Shown here piece by piece: positions 35,232-44,728 of a stretch of 64,000 bases of DNA. The notes under the pieces were generated by a model. The model searched no databases. It worked only from the letters and a program-made list of their open reading frames with translations, and was not told where the DNA came from. Made by a program: the position numbers and the translations under genes. Each line of letters opens with the position of its first letter. Position 1 is the stretch's first letter. The DNA comes from JACCTH01 sp050741915 (GTDB lineage: Bacteria; Actinomycetota; Acidimicrobiia; Spongiisociales; ZC4RG35). The stretch covers positions 1 to 64,000 of the forward strand of contig JBOGEX010000015.1 in the NCBI GenBank assembly GCA_050741915.1. The letters are read 5' to 3'.

Positions 35232-36428
35232 ATGAACGAAACCCAATCCGGCCGGGTCGGCCACAAAGCCACACCGACCCGCCGTGGCTGGCTCCGAAAA
35301 CTCGGTTGGACCGTGGTGGTGTTGGCGGTGGTTTTCTACGTCGGAGGAGGTTGGTATTTCTCCGATCAGATCAAAGCCGATCTCTTGACCCCGAAGCCCG
35401 GTCAACCCGAATACCGCGCAAGCGTGGAATCCGTCGGGACCGACACGGTCGTGTTGGTCCAGGGAAATCCGGCCGACGGAGAGCTGTTCAACGCGGGCTA
35501 TTACGGACTGACCTGGGAAGGAGGCTACGGCGTGGTCGACGAGATCATCACCCAGACCGACACCGCCATAACTCGTTCCTTCGTGCTACTCGATGGTGAC
35601 GAACCGACGATGGGCACTCCGGTCGACGTTGACCCTTGGATCTATCCCGACGATTTCGAAACTGCGGTCGACCTCGAATTCGAAGAGGTTGCATTCGAAT
35701 CACCCCTTGGGCCGATGGACGCCATTCAGGCGGCTGGCTCATCAGACACTTGGATCGTTGCGGTCCACGGAAGAAATGCATCCCCAAGAGAGGCCCTCCG
35801 GCTGGCGAAGCCGTTGTCCGAAGCCGGGTATCCGTTGCTGGCGATCACCCATCGCAACGATCTCGATCAACCCGCCGATCCCAGCGGATTCCTTCAGTTC
35901 GGGGTCACCGAGTGGGAAGACCTCGAAGCAGCGACCGAATACGCCGTATCTCAGGGAGCCGAACGAGTGGTGCTGGTCGGGTTGAGCACGGGGGCGGCGG
36001 TAGCTCTGAGCTTTCTCGAGAAGTCCGAACTTGCTGATCTCGTGTCCGGGGTCGTCTTCGATGCACCCAACATCGATGTCGGGGCGACGGTCACCTATAA
36101 CGCCATCCAACGCGACCTACCAGTGATCGGTCTTCCGGTTCCGTCCTCGCTCGCCTGGGTGGCCAAGACGATCTCATCGTTTCGCTTCGGGGTCGATTGG
36201 GCTGCCATCGACTATGTCTCACGGGCCGACGGGCTGGCGGCGCCGATCCTGGTCCTGCACGGAACGGCCGATCCCTCGGTTCCGATCGACTCCAGTCGAG
36301 AACTCAGCAGCCGGCGCCCAGACCTGGTGACCTTGGTGGAGTTCGAAGGGGCCAAGCATGTGCAGTCGTGGAACTCCGACCGCGAGCGCTACGAAGAGGT
36401 CGTGCTGGGATTCGTCAACGGACTCTGA
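35232..36428 (+). CDS. Membrane-anchored alpha/beta hydrolase
   Basis: A 398-residue protein. ATG 35232 follows AGGAGGG. One N-terminal transmembrane helix (VVVLAVVFYVGGGWYF) anchors an external hydrolase domain with HGRNASPRE near residue 182 (oxyanion loop), the nucleophile elbow VGLSTGAAVA, acid in HGTADPSVP and catalytic His in GAKHVQSW. Residues 50-165 form an added N-terminal region typical of actinobacterial relatives. Substrate is unknown, probably an ester or lipid. Confidence 0.8.
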   Translation: MNETQSGRVGHKATPTRRGWLRKLGWTVVVLAVVFYVGGGWYFSDQIKADLLTPKPGQPEYRASVESVGTDTVVLVQGNPADGELFNAGYYGLTWEGGYGVVDEIITQTDTAITRSFVLLDGDEPTMGTPVDVDPWIYPDDFETAVDLEFEEVAFESPLGPMDAIQAAGSSDTWIVAVHGRNASPREALRLAKPLSEAGYPLLAITHRNDLDQPADPSGFLQFGVTEWEDLEAATEYAVSQGAERVVLVGLSTGAAVALSFLEKSELADLVSGVVFDAPNIDVGATVTYNAIQRDLPVIGLPVPSSLAWVAKTISSFRFGVDWAAIDYVSRADGLAAPILVLHGTADPSVPIDSSRELSSRRPDLVTLVEFEGAKHVQSWNSDRERYEEVVLGFVNGL

Positions 36429-36534
36429 TCCCGACCATAACGAGCCGCCATAGGGGCGAGTAACGCGTCGCCATCTTCGTCCTCGCCCTCTTGGCCCGCA
36501 CCAGCTCATCCGCCGGGCGTAGCCTCTCGCGTCA

Positions 36535-38325
36535 ATGTCAGGCGGAGGCAGCCCTGGGACCGTGGTCGGGTGCTTTCTCCGGCGCGCCGGCGAGCGGAGT
36601 ACCGAGCCCTTCTGGTACCACCAAACCGGGGGACGTTGGCTTCCCATTACCTGGGCCGCCGCTCGGAGCGAGGTTGTCCGGCTCGCCGCTGGGTTCGCCT
36701 CGCTCGGGATCAAGTCTGGCGAACGAGTGGGTCTGGTCGGCGCCAACACCCCTGACTGGGTCATGACGGACTACGCCCTCCAACACATCGGTGCGGTCGT
36801 GGTCCCGATCTACCCCACCAGCCCCGCCGACCAGATTGCCGACATCCTCAACCGAACCCGGGCTCGGTTCTGTGTGGCGGACAGCTACGAGCTCATCGGA
36901 AGAATCCGCGAAGCGCTTGCCCCCGGACTCGAGACGGTGATCGGACTCAATCTCGCCGAGGACGAATCCGAGCGAATTCGCGGGCGCGAGGCCATGGTGC
37001 GCCAAGGGGAAGCCTGGCTAGCGGACAATCCCGGCGGTCTCGAAGATCGTTTGGGTGCAGCGACACCCAACGATGTGGCGACCGTTGTGTTCACATCAGG
37101 AACCGGGGGTGATCCCAGGGGCGCCGCCCTCACCCACGCCAACCTGGTGTGGGCGGCCGAGGCATCGGCTCGGGCGGTGGGAGTTCGACGGCGAGAGAAG
37201 ACTCTTTCGTATCTGCCACTGGCTCATGCCTTCGAGCGGGTAGTCACGACTGTGATTCCGCTGGTAGCCACCAGCGAACGGTGGACCTGCTGGTTCGTCC
37301 CCGAGATCGAGCAGCTCCCGGCTGCGATCCGGTCGGTGCGGCCCACCATCTTTGTGGCGGTGCCATTGGTGTGGTCGAGGATGCAGAGTCGAATCCAGGC
37401 TGAAATGAGGAACTCGGGACTGGCTCGTCGGACCTTTGCCCGACTCTTGGTGGCGGCGGGCGAATCGGCGGTACGGCGACGGGACGATGAACGGACCCTG
37501 CCGCCGCCCACCCGACTCGGAGCCGTGTCGGCCCGGGTCCTAGGTCGCCGGGTCCTGAAGAGGATCGGGCTGGGGAGGTGCTGGTTTGCCGTGTCGGGAG
37601 CGGCTCCCCTCCAGCCTCAAACCCAGCAGTTTTTCCAGGCGTTGGGGCTACCGCTTCACCAAGGATGGGGTCTCACCGAAACCGCTGCCCTGTGCACGGT
37701 GCAGCGTCCCGACGACCTTGAGGTGGGAGTGGTTGGCGCCCCCATCGATGGGGTCGAGATCAGGCTTGGCATCGATGGCGAAGTGTTAGTGCGCGGTCCC
37801 AACGTGTTTGTCGGATACGAAGGAGAGGCCGCCCAGTCCGTCGAGGTCATCGACGGGGACGGCTTCCTTCACACGGGCGACGTCGGACGCCTGGCGACCG
37901 GCGGCCGACTCGAGATCATCGACCGGGTGAAGGACCTCATCATCACGGCAGGCGGTCGCAAAGTCGCCCCTCGCGCCATCGAGCAGAAACTGCGGGCTGA
38001 CCCTTTGATCGCGGGAACCATGGTGCTCGGCGAGGGTCGGCCCTACCTGGTTGCGTTGATCTCCATTGACGGTCACATCGCTCAGGACCTTGTGGGAACC
38101 AACGATGAGGGCGATGCCGGTTTGTGGGAACACCACAAGGTGCAGCAGCGAGTAGCTCGCACCGTAGCTTCCGTCAATCGCTCGTTGTCGGAGGCAGAAC
38201 AGCTTCACCGCCACCTGATCCTCCCGTTCGGATTCCCCGATGAGGCGCTCACCCCGACTCTGAAACTGAAGCGCCGGGTGGTGGAAGAGACCTTCGCCCG
38301 CCAAATCGACGCGCTCTATGAGTGA
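36535..38325 (+). CDS. Long-chain fatty-acid-CoA ligase (AMP-binding)
   Basis: A 596-residue ANL-superfamily enzyme that activates fatty acids to acyl-CoA. The P-loop VVFTSGTGGDPRGAALTH (near 183), SYLPLAHAFER (near 224), QGWGLTETAALC (A5) and the HTGDVG and IIDRVKDLIITAGGRKV motifs (A7-A10) are all present. The C-terminal Lys expected for adenylation is in TPTLKLKRR. Its last codons overlap the CPBP gene. Substrate chain length cannot be read from sequence. Confidence 0.88.
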   Translation: MSGGGSPGTVVGCFLRRAGERSTEPFWYHQTGGRWLPITWAAARSEVVRLAAGFASLGIKSGERVGLVGANTPDWVMTDYALQHIGAVVVPIYPTSPADQIADILNRTRARFCVADSYELIGRIREALAPGLETVIGLNLAEDESERIRGREAMVRQGEAWLADNPGGLEDRLGAATPNDVATVVFTSGTGGDPRGAALTHANLVWAAEASARAVGVRRREKTLSYLPLAHAFERVVTTVIPLVATSERWTCWFVPEIEQLPAAIRSVRPTIFVAVPLVWSRMQSRIQAEMRNSGLARRTFARLLVAAGESAVRRRDDERTLPPPTRLGAVSARVLGRRVLKRIGLGRCWFAVSGAAPLQPQTQQFFQALGLPLHQGWGLTETAALCTVQRPDDLEVGVVGAPIDGVEIRLGIDGEVLVRGPNVFVGYEGEAAQSVEVIDGDGFLHTGDVGRLATGGRLEIIDRVKDLIITAGGRKVAPRAIEQKLRADPLIAGTMVLGEGRPYLVALISIDGHIAQDLVGTNDEGDAGLWEHHKVQQRVARTVASVNRSLSEAEQLHRHLILPFGFPDEALTPTLKLKRRVVEETFARQIDALYE

Positions 38326-39016
38326 CGATGGACGATGGGCGGTTCTGATCGCCCTGGCTGGATACAACATCGTCCAGAACATGGTGATCCCGGCCGGCGC
38401 CTACGTGCCCGCCAACCTCGCCGCGAGCCTGAGCCTGGTTCAGCTCGCCCGTCGATATGGATGCTCGCTCGCTGATGTTGGCCTGGGCCCAAACCGAGTG
38501 ATCAAAGGTCTGCGTCTCGGTGTGGCGGCATCGCTGACCGTAGCCGCCCTGGCCGTGGCCGTGAGCCTGCACCCACGCGCCAGCCGATACCTGCTCGATG
38601 ACCGCGCCGCCGGCCATGACGGTGGCGGCATCGCCTACCGTTCCTTGGTCCGATTTCCGCTCGGCACCGCGTTGTTCGAAGAGGTGGCTTTCCGGGGCGT
38701 CGTCTATGGAGTCTGGCGCCGGGCCGGCGCATCGCAAGTCCGGGCAGCGGCGGTTACCTCCGCCGCCTTCGGGATCTGGCATCTCATCCCGGCCGCCCGC
38801 GCATTGACCGGCAACCCTTTGCGGGCAAAGCTGTCGTCACGACGGTCGCGAATCGGCGTCGTGGTCCTCGGCGCGTTGGTGACTGCCATCTCTAGTTTCG
38901 GCCTGACGTGGTTGAGGGTGCGATCGGAAGGCCTGATCGCCCCCTGGTTGGCCCACGCTGCCGTCAACAGCGCCGGCTATCTGGCGGGAGTAAGGGCGTG
39001 GCAGCGGGCGATCTAG
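38318..39016 (+). CDS. CPBP-family intramembrane metalloprotease
   Basis: A 232-residue integral membrane protein of the CPBP (Abi/CAAX) family. The catalytic Glu-Glu is in FEEVAFRGVVYG, followed by SAAFGIWHLIPA (His) and WLAHAAVNSAGYLAG. About six hydrophobic helices are visible. It overlaps the acyl-CoA ligase gene, so co-expression is likely. Relatives process lipid-modified or membrane proteins, or give immunity to bacteriocins; the role here is unknown. Confidence 0.83.
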   Translation: MSDDGRWAVLIALAGYNIVQNMVIPAGAYVPANLAASLSLVQLARRYGCSLADVGLGPNRVIKGLRLGVAASLTVAALAVAVSLHPRASRYLLDDRAAGHDGGGIAYRSLVRFPLGTALFEEVAFRGVVYGVWRRAGASQVRAAAVTSAAFGIWHLIPAARALTGNPLRAKLSSRRSRIGVVVLGALVTAISSFGLTWLRVRSEGLIAPWLAHAAVNSAGYLAGVRAWQRAI

Positions 39017-39055
39017 GTGGACGGGGACCTGACTTAAGACGAAAATAGGTCCGCC

Positions 39056-40249
39056 ATGCCTGAGCCGCCGGAGGTGAGTCCAGCCGCCCGGCGCCGTCGC
39101 CTATCCGACCTGGCCGACGCCAGTCCGGTCCATCGTGATCGGTACGTCGACTTCTTGCGAGCGCTATCGGTCGTCGTCGTCGTCCTCGGCCATTGGTTTG
39201 GAGCCGTGGTCGAGCTTCGAGAGCGCGACCTGTTTGCGGCCAGTGCCCTCGATCTGATGCCCGGGCTCTGGATCATCACCTGGGTCTTACAGATCATGCC
39301 GATCTTCTTTTTCGTTGGCGGCTTCTCCAACTATGTGACCCTCGAGGGCTTGCATCGGCTGGGTGAAGGCAGCGCCACTTTTCTCCGGGGTCGAGCCAGC
39401 CGGCTGTTGCGACCGGTTGGGATCTTCCTCCTGTTCTGGCTGGTGGTGGGACCGTGGGTGTTGCGGATCCCGGGCTTGCCGGAGGGAACCGCCGCCAAGG
39501 CGTTACCCGTGTTGCTTGGCCCCCTCTGGTTCATCGTCGCCTATATCGCCCTCGTGGTCGCTACCCCGCTGATGGTTCCCCTCCATCACCGATACCGGCT
39601 GCGCCTACTGGTGGCGCTGGGTCTGATACCCGTCGCCATCGACGTTCTCCGCTTTGTGGTGGGGGTGCCGGGTATCGGCTGGGCCAACTTCTTCTTCGTA
39701 TGGCTTTTCGTTCACCAACTCGGCTTCTTCTATGCCGACGGAACCTTCGACCGGGTTCCACGAAGGCTCTTCTGGATGTTGGCCGTGGCGGGATTCGCGG
39801 TGATGGTGGCGCTCACCCGGACCGCAACCTATCCAGCCAGCATGGTCGGGGTTCTCGACGACGAGATCTCGAACATGGCGCCGCCGACGGTGGCGATCAT
39901 GGTCTTCGGGATCTATCAGGTGGGACTCGCCATGTTGCTGCGTCCCACCCTTAATCGCTGGCTCTCTCGCAGGCGCCCATGGAGCGGGGTGATAGCTGTC
40001 AACGCCTCGATCATGACCTTGTTTCTCTGGCATCTGTCTGCCCTGGTAATCACCGCCGGTGTGCTGCTCCCGCTCGGCTTCCCGCAACCCCCGCTGGGGA
40101 GCGCCACCTGGTGGCTCACCCGGCCACTGTGGTTCGGAGTGGCGGCACTAGTGCTCGCACTGCTGGTCTTTGTGTGGGGCCGGTTCGAACGCCCCGATCT
40201 GGATCCCGCCGAGCGCTACTGGAACCTCAAGGAGTTCTACGCGCTCTGA
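39056..40249 (+). CDS. Acyltransferase-3 family membrane protein
   Basis: A 397-residue membrane acyltransferase of the OafA/YrhL type. The N-terminal helix contains DRYVDFLRALSVVVVVLGHW with the family-conserved Arg and His, followed by about nine further helices. Such enzymes transfer acyl groups to cell-surface glycans. It lies 40 bp after the CPBP gene in the same direction. The C-terminal tail (DPAERYWNLKEFYAL) is cytoplasmic. Confidence 0.82.
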   Translation: MPEPPEVSPAARRRRLSDLADASPVHRDRYVDFLRALSVVVVVLGHWFGAVVELRERDLFAASALDLMPGLWIITWVLQIMPIFFFVGGFSNYVTLEGLHRLGEGSATFLRGRASRLLRPVGIFLLFWLVVGPWVLRIPGLPEGTAAKALPVLLGPLWFIVAYIALVVATPLMVPLHHRYRLRLLVALGLIPVAIDVLRFVVGVPGIGWANFFFVWLFVHQLGFFYADGTFDRVPRRLFWMLAVAGFAVMVALTRTATYPASMVGVLDDEISNMAPPTVAIMVFGIYQVGLAMLLRPTLNRWLSRRRPWSGVIAVNASIMTLFLWHLSALVITAGVLLPLGFPQPPLGSATWWLTRPLWFGVAALVLALLVFVWGRFERPDLDPAERYWNLKEFYAL

Positions 40250-40415
40250 CCATCATCACCAAGGGGCGGGCCGCCTCGTGGTCGAACCAGGTTCAGGGAG
40301 GTCCCCATCAGGGCAATACCCGATTGAGCTCTGCGGCCTTATGACTGATGCTCTCTCTTGGCCGGTGACCGCCGGTCGCTAGGGAGCCAGATGGCTCCGG
40401 AAGAGGAACCATCCC

Positions 40416-41447
40416 ATGCGGGCCTTGAGAGCGCTGCTGGTGGTGTTGTGGCCACCCAGGTACTGGTGATGGCGGAGACGTCAGCATATGCACAAGTAAC
40501 CGACACCGTGCCCTGTCTGGTCGGAATCCCCGACGCCGGGTTTGTCGATGTTGATTCGACCAATGTCCACAAACACGACATCGATTGCATTTCCTACTGG
40601 GGCATCACCACCCAGGTGGGGACCTACGACGGTGCCGGGTCGGTCACTAGGGAGCAGATGGCCCTGTTCTTGACAAGGGCCTACAACTGGGTCGGGAATC
40701 TGCCGCCGGGGAACCCCAGGGGATTCGAGGATGTGGCCGGCTTGTCGGTCGAGTCCCAGGTCGCCATAAATCAGCTCGGGGAATTGAGCATCACGACCGG
40801 GGTCAGCGCCACGGCATTTGCACCGCAGGCCACGGTGACGAGAGAGCAGATGGCGCGATTCCTCGCGAGGACGATCAGAGCAACTGCGGTCGATCTCCCG
40901 GACGGGTCGGCCCAGGGCTTCAACGACATCAACGCCTGGCCGACTGAGAGTCAACAAGCAATCAACCAGATGCGCCAGCTCGGGGTCACCCTCGGCACCA
41001 CCGCTACAACTTTCGAGCCGGGGGCGACCGTGAACCGTCAGCAGATGGCGTCGTTTCTGGCGCGGACGCTTGCAGTCATCCGGACTTTCCGACTCTTCAC
41101 CGAGTTCGAACTGACCTGCAACCCACCCTTGGTAGAGGAGGCTGGGAACGGTGTGCACCGGCTCAGGTTCCTGGCTGGCTGGTCGCACCTTCAGGGTCCT
41201 TGAAGGATATGGGCTCTTACTGCCCGGAGATCCGGCCGACCTGGCCGCGACCAGCTTCACCCTCACCGTGGATGGTGCTCCGGTAGTGATGCGGGAAAAG
41301 CATGTCATTCTCGACGGAGTCCATCTGCCACTGTGGGAAGCCAACTTCCCGGGTGGCCTGACCGGCAACCACACCATCGCCGGTCAGTGGCATGCAAATG
41401 GCGTCTTGGAAACCACGGTGACACTCACGGTGGCGTTCGACCTTTGA
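40416..41447 (+). pseudogene. S-layer homology (SLH) domain protein, frameshifted
   Basis: A signal-peptide start MRALRALLVVL at ATG 40416 is out of frame with its natural continuation VLVMAETSAYA. The main frame then carries three SLH repeats (VTREQMALFLTRAY, VTREQMARFLART, VNRQQMASFLART), which anchor proteins to the cell wall. At about 41160 another shift leads to the C-terminal module FRVLEGYGLLLPGDPADL ending at 41447. Two indels separate it from a normal secreted SLH protein of about 340 residues. It may be intact in the real genome. Confidence 0.65.
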
Positions 41448-41542
41448 GCGCCGCGCTGGGGCCCGGTCTGTCGGTGGGTGCGGACCGGGCCCCATGGCGC
41501 GTCAGCGCCTCTTATGCTTTCGTCCTCGAAAGGGAACCGCGG

Positions 41543-42664
41543 ATGTCACCCCCCACATCCGAGATCTCTCCGGTGCGCCACACCCTGCGCTGGGTGGTTG
41601 TGATGAGCCGGCTGGTCGGCTGGGCGTGGTCGCTGGCGATGATCGTGGCAGTCCTCCGGGCTCACCCGGTGGTGGACGATCGTGTTGCCCTTACAGCCGG
41701 CGCACTCGGAACCGCATGGGCGGGCGTCACCGTGTGGGCTGCCCGTAGGGATCGCTTCCTCGGCAATCCGTTCTTTGTGGTCGCCGACGGCCTGGTCGCC
41801 TTCCTGATCGCGGGCGCAGCCCTGAGCGCCGGCGCTCCCGAGTTCATCAGCGGCGGATACCCGATGTCATGGCTGTTCGTAGCCGCCTATGCGACCTCGC
41901 TCCGCTGGACGATGGTGGCGGCTCTATTCGTCACCGTCTATTCAGCCGTTCTGCATGGATTCTTGGACCTGGGGGCGATTCGAACCGTCGGGAGCATCCA
42001 GTTCCTCGTGGTGGGATTAATCGCCGGCTGGGCGTTCGACTCCCTCCGAGAACGGGAGGCATTGCTGTTGGAGGCGCAAGCGAACCTGCGAACCGAGCAG
42101 GAGGCGGCGACCCGGCTCGAAGAACGCTCCAACCTTGCTGCCCGACTCCACGACTCGGTTCTGCAGACCTTGCACGTGATCCGGATGGATGCCGACGATG
42201 CCGCCCAGGTGCGATATCTGGCCCGGCGCCAGGAAAGGGAGCTCCGACGAACCATCTCTGAATTTCGGTCTCCCTTTCAGCACAGCTTTCGGGCTGGGTT
42301 GATGGAAGCGCGCGATGACGTCGAAGATCTCTGGCGGGTCGAGATCGAGGCAGTGGTCCGCGACGACGCCGAGATCAACCCGGCGCTGACGGCCATGGTG
42401 GCGGCGGCGCATGAGGCGATGGTCAACGCGGCCAAACACTCGGGCGCAGCTCAAATCCATCTCTACAGCGAGATCACTGACGGAATCGCCCGGGTCAACG
42501 TGAGGGACCGGGGAATCGGGTTTGTCGAAGGACTCTCGCGAGTCGGCCACCAGGGCCTCACCGAGTCACTCGACGGTCGGATCCGGTCGATCGGTGGTGC
42601 TGTCGTCATCGAGAGCGCCATCGGCACCGGAACCGACGTGACCATCACCGTGCCTTGCTCATGA
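41543..42664 (+). CDS. NarL-type sensor histidine kinase
   Basis: A 373-residue membrane kinase. Five to six hydrophobic helices (residues about 20-150) form the sensor; a coiled-coil follows. The HisKA_3-like phosphorylation site is in LAARLHDSVLQTLH, and the HATPase domain shows AHEAMVNAAKHSGA (N box), VRDRGIGF (G1) and GTGTDVTI (G2). ATG 41543 is chosen; it has a weak ribosome site. It overlaps the response regulator gene (ATGA), so the two form a two-component system. Confidence 0.85.
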   Translation: MSPPTSEISPVRHTLRWVVVMSRLVGWAWSLAMIVAVLRAHPVVDDRVALTAGALGTAWAGVTVWAARRDRFLGNPFFVVADGLVAFLIAGAALSAGAPEFISGGYPMSWLFVAAYATSLRWTMVAALFVTVYSAVLHGFLDLGAIRTVGSIQFLVVGLIAGWAFDSLREREALLLEAQANLRTEQEAATRLEERSNLAARLHDSVLQTLHVIRMDADDAAQVRYLARRQERELRRTISEFRSPFQHSFRAGLMEARDDVEDLWRVEIEAVVRDDAEINPALTAMVAAAHEAMVNAAKHSGAAQIHLYSEITDGIARVNVRDRGIGFVEGLSRVGHQGLTESLDGRIRSIGGAVVIESAIGTGTDVTITVPCS

Positions 42665-43809
42665 CTACCGCCACCACTCTCCCCCGCGTATTCATTGTCG
42701 AAGACCACGACATCGTCCGGTTGGGCATCGAAAAGCTCCTCGAGGGCCGTTTCGCGTTGGTGGGGTCGGCAGATGATGTTCCCAACGCCGTCGAATTGAT
42801 CCGGGAACGCAATCCTGATGTGGTGCTGTTGGATGTCTCCCTGCCGGGTGGTGGCGGTGTCGTGGTCATCGAGGCCCTGCGGCGCACCCATCAACATGTG
42901 AAGTTCCTGGCGTTCACGGTCTCAACCAGTCGCCAGGACGTGTTGCGTCTGATGCGGGCCGGGGCCAGCGGCTATGTGGTCAAGACGACCGACCGCCACG
43001 AGTTGATCGACCTGATCGAACAGGTGCTGGCCGGGGGGATTCCGATATCGCCTGAGGTGGCCGGCTACCTGCTCGATATCGACGATGACGCGCAGACCAA
43101 CCAGAGTTTCGGTCTTTTGACCAATCGAGAACGGGAGGTAGCCACCTACATCGCTCGGGGATGGACCTACCGCGAGATTGCGAAGGCGTTGGGGATCAGT
43201 GTCAAGACAATCGAGTCCCACGTCCGACACACCTTCGAGAAGCTGGGGGTGAGCAGCCGGCATGAACTCGCCGAGGCTGCATTCGGCAGCGGGTTCGTAC
43301 AGCCGGGAAGAGAAACCGTGGCCCTGCCAAGCGGAACGGTCACGTTCCTTCTCACCGACATCGTCGGTTCGACCGCCATCTGGGAGCGGTACCCGGTCGA
43401 GATGGCCCGCGCCCTGGCCCGCCACGATGGCTTTCTGGCCCAGGCCATCAGTTCCTGTCAGGGCTCTTTGATCAAAAGCACGGGCGACGGCGTGCTGGCG
43501 GTCTTTCAGCGCGCCGGCCTGGCGGTTCAGGCCGCCCTCGATGCCAGAGAGGCCTTGATCCGCGATGGGTTTCGAGAAGTCGATCATCTCGCAGTGCGAA
43601 TGGCCCTAGTCACCGGCGAATCCGACGAACGAGCCGGCGACTACTTCGGACCCGTTCTCAACGAAGCCGCCTCATTGCTGGGATCGTGTGGTCCCGGTCA
43701 GATTCTGGGCTCGGCGGTCACGAAAGCGGTGACAAGCGGTGCATTGCCATCTGGATTCGAGTGGAAGTCGTTGAGCGGCGGTTCTCAGTTCGAACTTGCC
43801 CCTAAGTAG
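42661..43809 (+). CDS. Response regulator fused to LuxR HTH and a class III cyclase-like domain
   Basis: A 382-residue, three-domain protein. REC is at 1-125 (VEDHD; phospho-acceptor Asp in VVLLDVSLPG; KTTD). The NarL/LuxR HTH is at about 150-205 (LTNREREVATYIARG, GISVKTIESHVRHTFEKLGV). The cyclase-homology domain is at about 222-380 (FLLTDIVGSTAIWERYP and STGDGVLAVF with both metal Asp). The transition-state motif reads NEAASLL, so the usual Arg four residues after Asn is Ser. The cyclase may be inactive or use an altered mechanism. The partner kinase is directly upstream. Confidence 0.82.
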   Translation: MTTATTLPRVFIVEDHDIVRLGIEKLLEGRFALVGSADDVPNAVELIRERNPDVVLLDVSLPGGGGVVVIEALRRTHQHVKFLAFTVSTSRQDVLRLMRAGASGYVVKTTDRHELIDLIEQVLAGGIPISPEVAGYLLDIDDDAQTNQSFGLLTNREREVATYIARGWTYREIAKALGISVKTIESHVRHTFEKLGVSSRHELAEAAFGSGFVQPGRETVALPSGTVTFLLTDIVGSTAIWERYPVEMARALARHDGFLAQAISSCQGSLIKSTGDGVLAVFQRAGLAVQAALDAREALIRDGFREVDHLAVRMALVTGESDERAGDYFGPVLNEAASLLGSCGPGQILGSAVTKAVTSGALPSGFEWKSLSGGSQFELAPK

Positions 43810-44021
43810 ACGAAGGACAGAAGTACCGCGCAACGACGCCAACCATCTAGAGCAGTTGGAGGAATTGACCTGTTTATCCCCCCGAACAGCGGTTCCCGTG
43901 GCCGAGCCGCGACCAGCCGGCTTTTCTTCGAGCCGGTGGGGGAGCATCGTGGTGGCTGAGGGCAACAGAAATCGGCCGAGGAAACTCGGCAGAGAAAACA
44001 AACAGCGAGGGAACGTCGGGT
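43810..44021. other. Intergenic region with two small hairpins
   Basis: No gene is visible between the response-regulator gene and the leftward vapC. Two short inverted repeats occur, CCGGCT/AGCCGG at about 43917-43940 and GCCGAG-GAAA-CTCGGC at about 43975-43991. Either could end transcription from one of the two converging units, but neither has a proper T-run. Confidence 0.3.
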
Positions 44022-44429
44022 TCACTTTCTGATCGTGGCGGGGTCGACGTCGATGCCTAGAACTACGGCAATGTGGGTCATGTCGCTGTCGTGCGCGAGC
44101 AGCGTTGAGTTGGTTCGCAGCGCTACAGAGACAATCATGCAATCAACCATGCCGCGAGGAGTCACCCCGGCTTGCCGGCAACGGCGGTAGACGTGAGCAG
44201 CGCCCTCAAAGTCGACGACGGGGTCGAATTTAAGGAGTCGAGAACGATATAGCAGGCGGCGCAGGTCGAGGGAGCGGCCATCGTCACGAGCGCCAGCAAG
44301 CACCTCCATCACCACCGGCTCCGTAACGGCGATGGCATCGCCCGCGATCAGCTCCGCTACACGCAAGTCAACAGAGCTTCCCGTCGCCCGGTCGTACTCG
44401 ACCCACGCCGAGGTGTCGACCAGGATCAC
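44022..44429 (-). CDS. vapC: PIN-domain ribonuclease toxin (VapC-like)
   Basis: A 135-residue PIN-domain protein with the usual acidic residues: LVDTSAWVEYD at the N-terminus, VVMEVLAGARD (Glu) near residue 40, and MVDCMIVSVALR plus LAHDSDM near the C-terminus. The GTG start lies 10 bp after the vapB stop. It is a different subfamily from the PIN toxin at 15.5 kb, judged by sequence. Confidence 0.85.
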   Translation of the reverse strand: MILVDTSAWVEYDRATGSSVDLRVAELIAGDAIAVTEPVVMEVLAGARDDGRSLDLRRLLYRSRLLKFDPVVDFEGAAHVYRRCRQAGVTPRGMVDCMIVSVALRTNSTLLAHDSDMTHIAVVLGIDVDPATIRK

Positions 44430-44439
44430 GGCACCAGAA

Positions 44440-44652
44440 TCACGACAATCGGCGGGGGCCTGAATCGGCCGGCGGCTCGAGCATGGCGTTGGCGCCTCGC
44501 ATCCTCAATGCCTCTTCTTGGGTCATAGGCTGACCGGCGAGGTGTCGAAGGGCGAGGTCGACAGCCTCGGTTTTGGTCCGGACCCCGTAGCGATCCATGA
44601 TCGCTTCGACATAGGTGTCTTCGATTTCGATGTTGGTGCGTTGCCGACTCAT
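44440..44652 (-). CDS. vapB: VapB-like antitoxin
   Basis: A 70-residue antitoxin starting MSRQRTNIEIEDTYVEAI, a type II VapB N-terminal pattern (RTNIEIDD-like, then YGVRTKTEAVDLALRHL) with a short toxin-binding tail (RMRGANAML). I chose the ATG at 44652 over an in-frame start five codons upstream. The upstream sequence holds repeated TATACACGTA/GTGTA elements, likely the autoregulatory operator. Confidence 0.83.
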   Translation of the reverse strand: MSRQRTNIEIEDTYVEAIMDRYGVRTKTEAVDLALRHLAGQPMTQEEALRMRGANAMLEPPADSGPRRLS

Positions 44653-44728
44653 ACACGTACTATACACGTAGAGTGTAAGTGTGGTGTACTGGGCGCGGCC
44701 GTCGGTTTGATGGTCAGTTTGGCAACTT

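Noticed and set aside
43917..43991. Strong terminators after the response-regulator gene
   Set aside because: The hairpins have 6-bp stems and no T-run, so I list them only as weak structures.
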